A DNA stretch of 6,508 nt from Thermoleophilaceae bacterium (GTDB lineage: Bacteria; Actinomycetota; Thermoleophilia; Solirubrobacterales; Thermoleophilaceae). Of the stretch, positions 6,268 to 6,508 are shown one piece after another. The position numbers were made by a program, and so were the translations under genes. The notes below the pieces were generated by a model. That model worked only from the letters and a program-made list of their open reading frames with translations, had not been told where the DNA came from and did no database searches. Each line of letters begins with the position of its first letter. The first letter of the stretch is position 1. The DNA is taken from positions 1 to 6,508 of the forward strand of contig JACCUO010000038.1 in assembly GCA_013811765.1 (NCBI GenBank). The letters are read 5' to 3'.

Positions 6268-6293
6268 GACGCGCACGGCCGCGGCAAAGGCAG

Positions 6294-6334
6294 CCGGAGC
6301 TCGCGCACGGCGGGCCCGCGTGCCGGGAGTCCGG
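6294..6334 (+). terminator. Imperfect GC-rich hairpin, possible terminator without a U-tract
   Basis: Two 16-nt arms (6294-6309 and 6319-6334) pair at 11 Watson-Crick positions plus one G-T. There is a perfect outer CCGGA/TCCGG and a perfect inner GCACG/CGTGC around a 9-nt GC-rich loop. It begins 27 bases after the racemase stop and precedes the promoter-like region of the next gene, where a terminator is expected. No T-run follows, so it is not a classical intrinsic terminator. In DNA this GC-rich such pairing can also arise by chance. Confidence 0.35.
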
Positions 6335-6372
6335 GCATGGGCGGACCTTATCGTCGCACCCGTCGGCGCCGT

Positions 6373-6378
6373 TACAAT
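6373..6378 (+). promoter_or_regulatory. Possible -10 element for the amidohydrolase gene
   Basis: TACAAT matches the TATAAT consensus at 5 of 6 positions and lies in an AT-rich patch that is exceptional for this window. No good -35 is present 16-19 bases upstream; the sequence there is TTATCG or similar. Transcription would start near 6385, inside the palindrome that follows, leaving a leader of about 50 bases before the ATG at 6435. Confidence 0.35.
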
Positions 6379-6381
6379 TGA

Positions 6382-6399
6382 ATTGACTCGTCAGTCAAT
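6382..6399. promoter_or_regulatory. Perfect 18-bp palindromic operator candidate
   Basis: The sequence ATTGACTCGTCAGTCAAT has 7-bp arms that are exact inverted repeats around a 4-bp centre (CGTC). It starts 3 bp after the possible -10 and covers the predicted transcription start, the position where a repressor would block initiation. Its size and symmetry suit a dimeric TetR-family regulator; several such regulators of acyl-CoA and aromatic catabolism bind TGAC-containing palindromes. No regulator gene lies in the window, so the protein that binds it is unknown. Confidence 0.6.
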
Positions 6400-6434
6400 G
6401 AAGGGTCGGCGTCAGGCCGGACGGAGGAGAGACG

Positions 6435-6508
6435 ATGCGCGCGGCGGCAGTTCAGCTGAACTCAACCGAGGACAAGCAGCGCAACCTCGGCACGGCCGAC
6501 CGCCTCGT
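6435..6508 (+). CDS. Carbon-nitrogen hydrolase (nitrilase superfamily), partial N-terminus
   Basis: ATG at 6435 follows an extended GGAGGAGAG (6423-6431), the best ribosome binding site in the window. The 24 visible residues begin MRAAAVQLNSTEDKQRNL and continue with GTADRL. The opening beta-strand 'AAVQLNS' with a following 'D...NL..A..L' helix is characteristic of nitrilase-superfamily amidases such as Nit1/Nit2-like and carbamoylputrescine-type enzymes. These hydrolyse non-peptide amide or nitrile C-N bonds using a Glu-Lys-Cys triad. The triad lies beyond the window edge, so activity and subfamily cannot be judged. It is separated from the upstream run by 167 bp containing its own promoter-like and operator-like sequences, and is therefore probably a separate, regulated unit. 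Confidence 0.78.
   Translation, partial: MRAAAVQLNSTEDKQRNLGTADRL

Noticed and set aside
5077..6276. 399-codon minus-strand frame opposite the racemase gene
   Set aside because: The plus strand carries a complete conserved enzyme; the opposite frame shows no motif.
1..6508. CRISPR arrays, tRNA/rRNA genes, transposases, integrases, toxin-antitoxin or defence genes
   Set aside because: No spaced repeats, tRNA-like cloverleaf sequences or protein motifs of such elements were seen; the window reads as ordinary metabolic and transport genes.

Overview
The window is GC-rich throughout, starts several genes on GTG or TTG, and packs its genes tightly on one strand. Together with the protein subtypes (a GECSFYAC-type flavoprotein disulfide reductase, a BcrA-like ABC ATPase, and crotonase and racemase forms common in Actinomycetota) this points to a high-GC actinobacterium. 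A Thermoleophilia/Solirubrobacterales-like lineage is possible, but that is an impression and not a demonstrated placement.

Layout: the left edge (1-179, minus strand) holds the first 59 codons of an unidentified protein with an N-terminal hydrophobic segment, divergent from everything else. Six complete genes then run on the plus strand from 293 to 6267: (1) a two-domain FAD/NAD(P) disulfide oxidoreductase, (2) an enoyl-CoA hydratase/isomerase family protein, (3) an arginase-fold ureohydrolase, (4) an ABC ATPase, (5) its ABC-2 type permease, and (6) a CaiB/BaiF family protein with the catalytic His, Asp and Glu of alpha-methylacyl-CoA racemases. Spacing is 54 bp, a 4- or 16-bp overlap, about 66 bp (containing a 26-codon ORF with a strong ribosome binding site), an 11-bp overlap and a 2-bp gap, so genes 2-6 and perhaps 1-6 look like one transcript. 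A 167-bp intergenic region follows, with an imperfect GC hairpin and then an AT-rich island holding a perfect 18-bp palindrome. The first 24 codons of a nitrilase-superfamily amidohydrolase close the window.

How they might work together: the crotonase and the racemase fit catabolism of branched-chain acyl-CoAs (fatty acids, terpenoid or steroid side chains, or branched amino acids). The ABC pair is a self-contained exporter-type module. The ureohydrolase and the amidohydrolase both act on C-N bonds, but nothing here ties them to one pathway.

I did not find a clear undescribed system. The most interesting points are enzyme variants: a ureohydrolase whose first metal-ligand histidine is cysteine, a disulfide reductase that keeps both redox cysteines but has Phe in place of the catalytic His, and a crotonase lacking one of the two catalytic Glu. 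Others are a possible CTG start inside a CTGA overlap, two TTA codons clustered at the start of the racemase gene, and the palindromic operator before the last gene.
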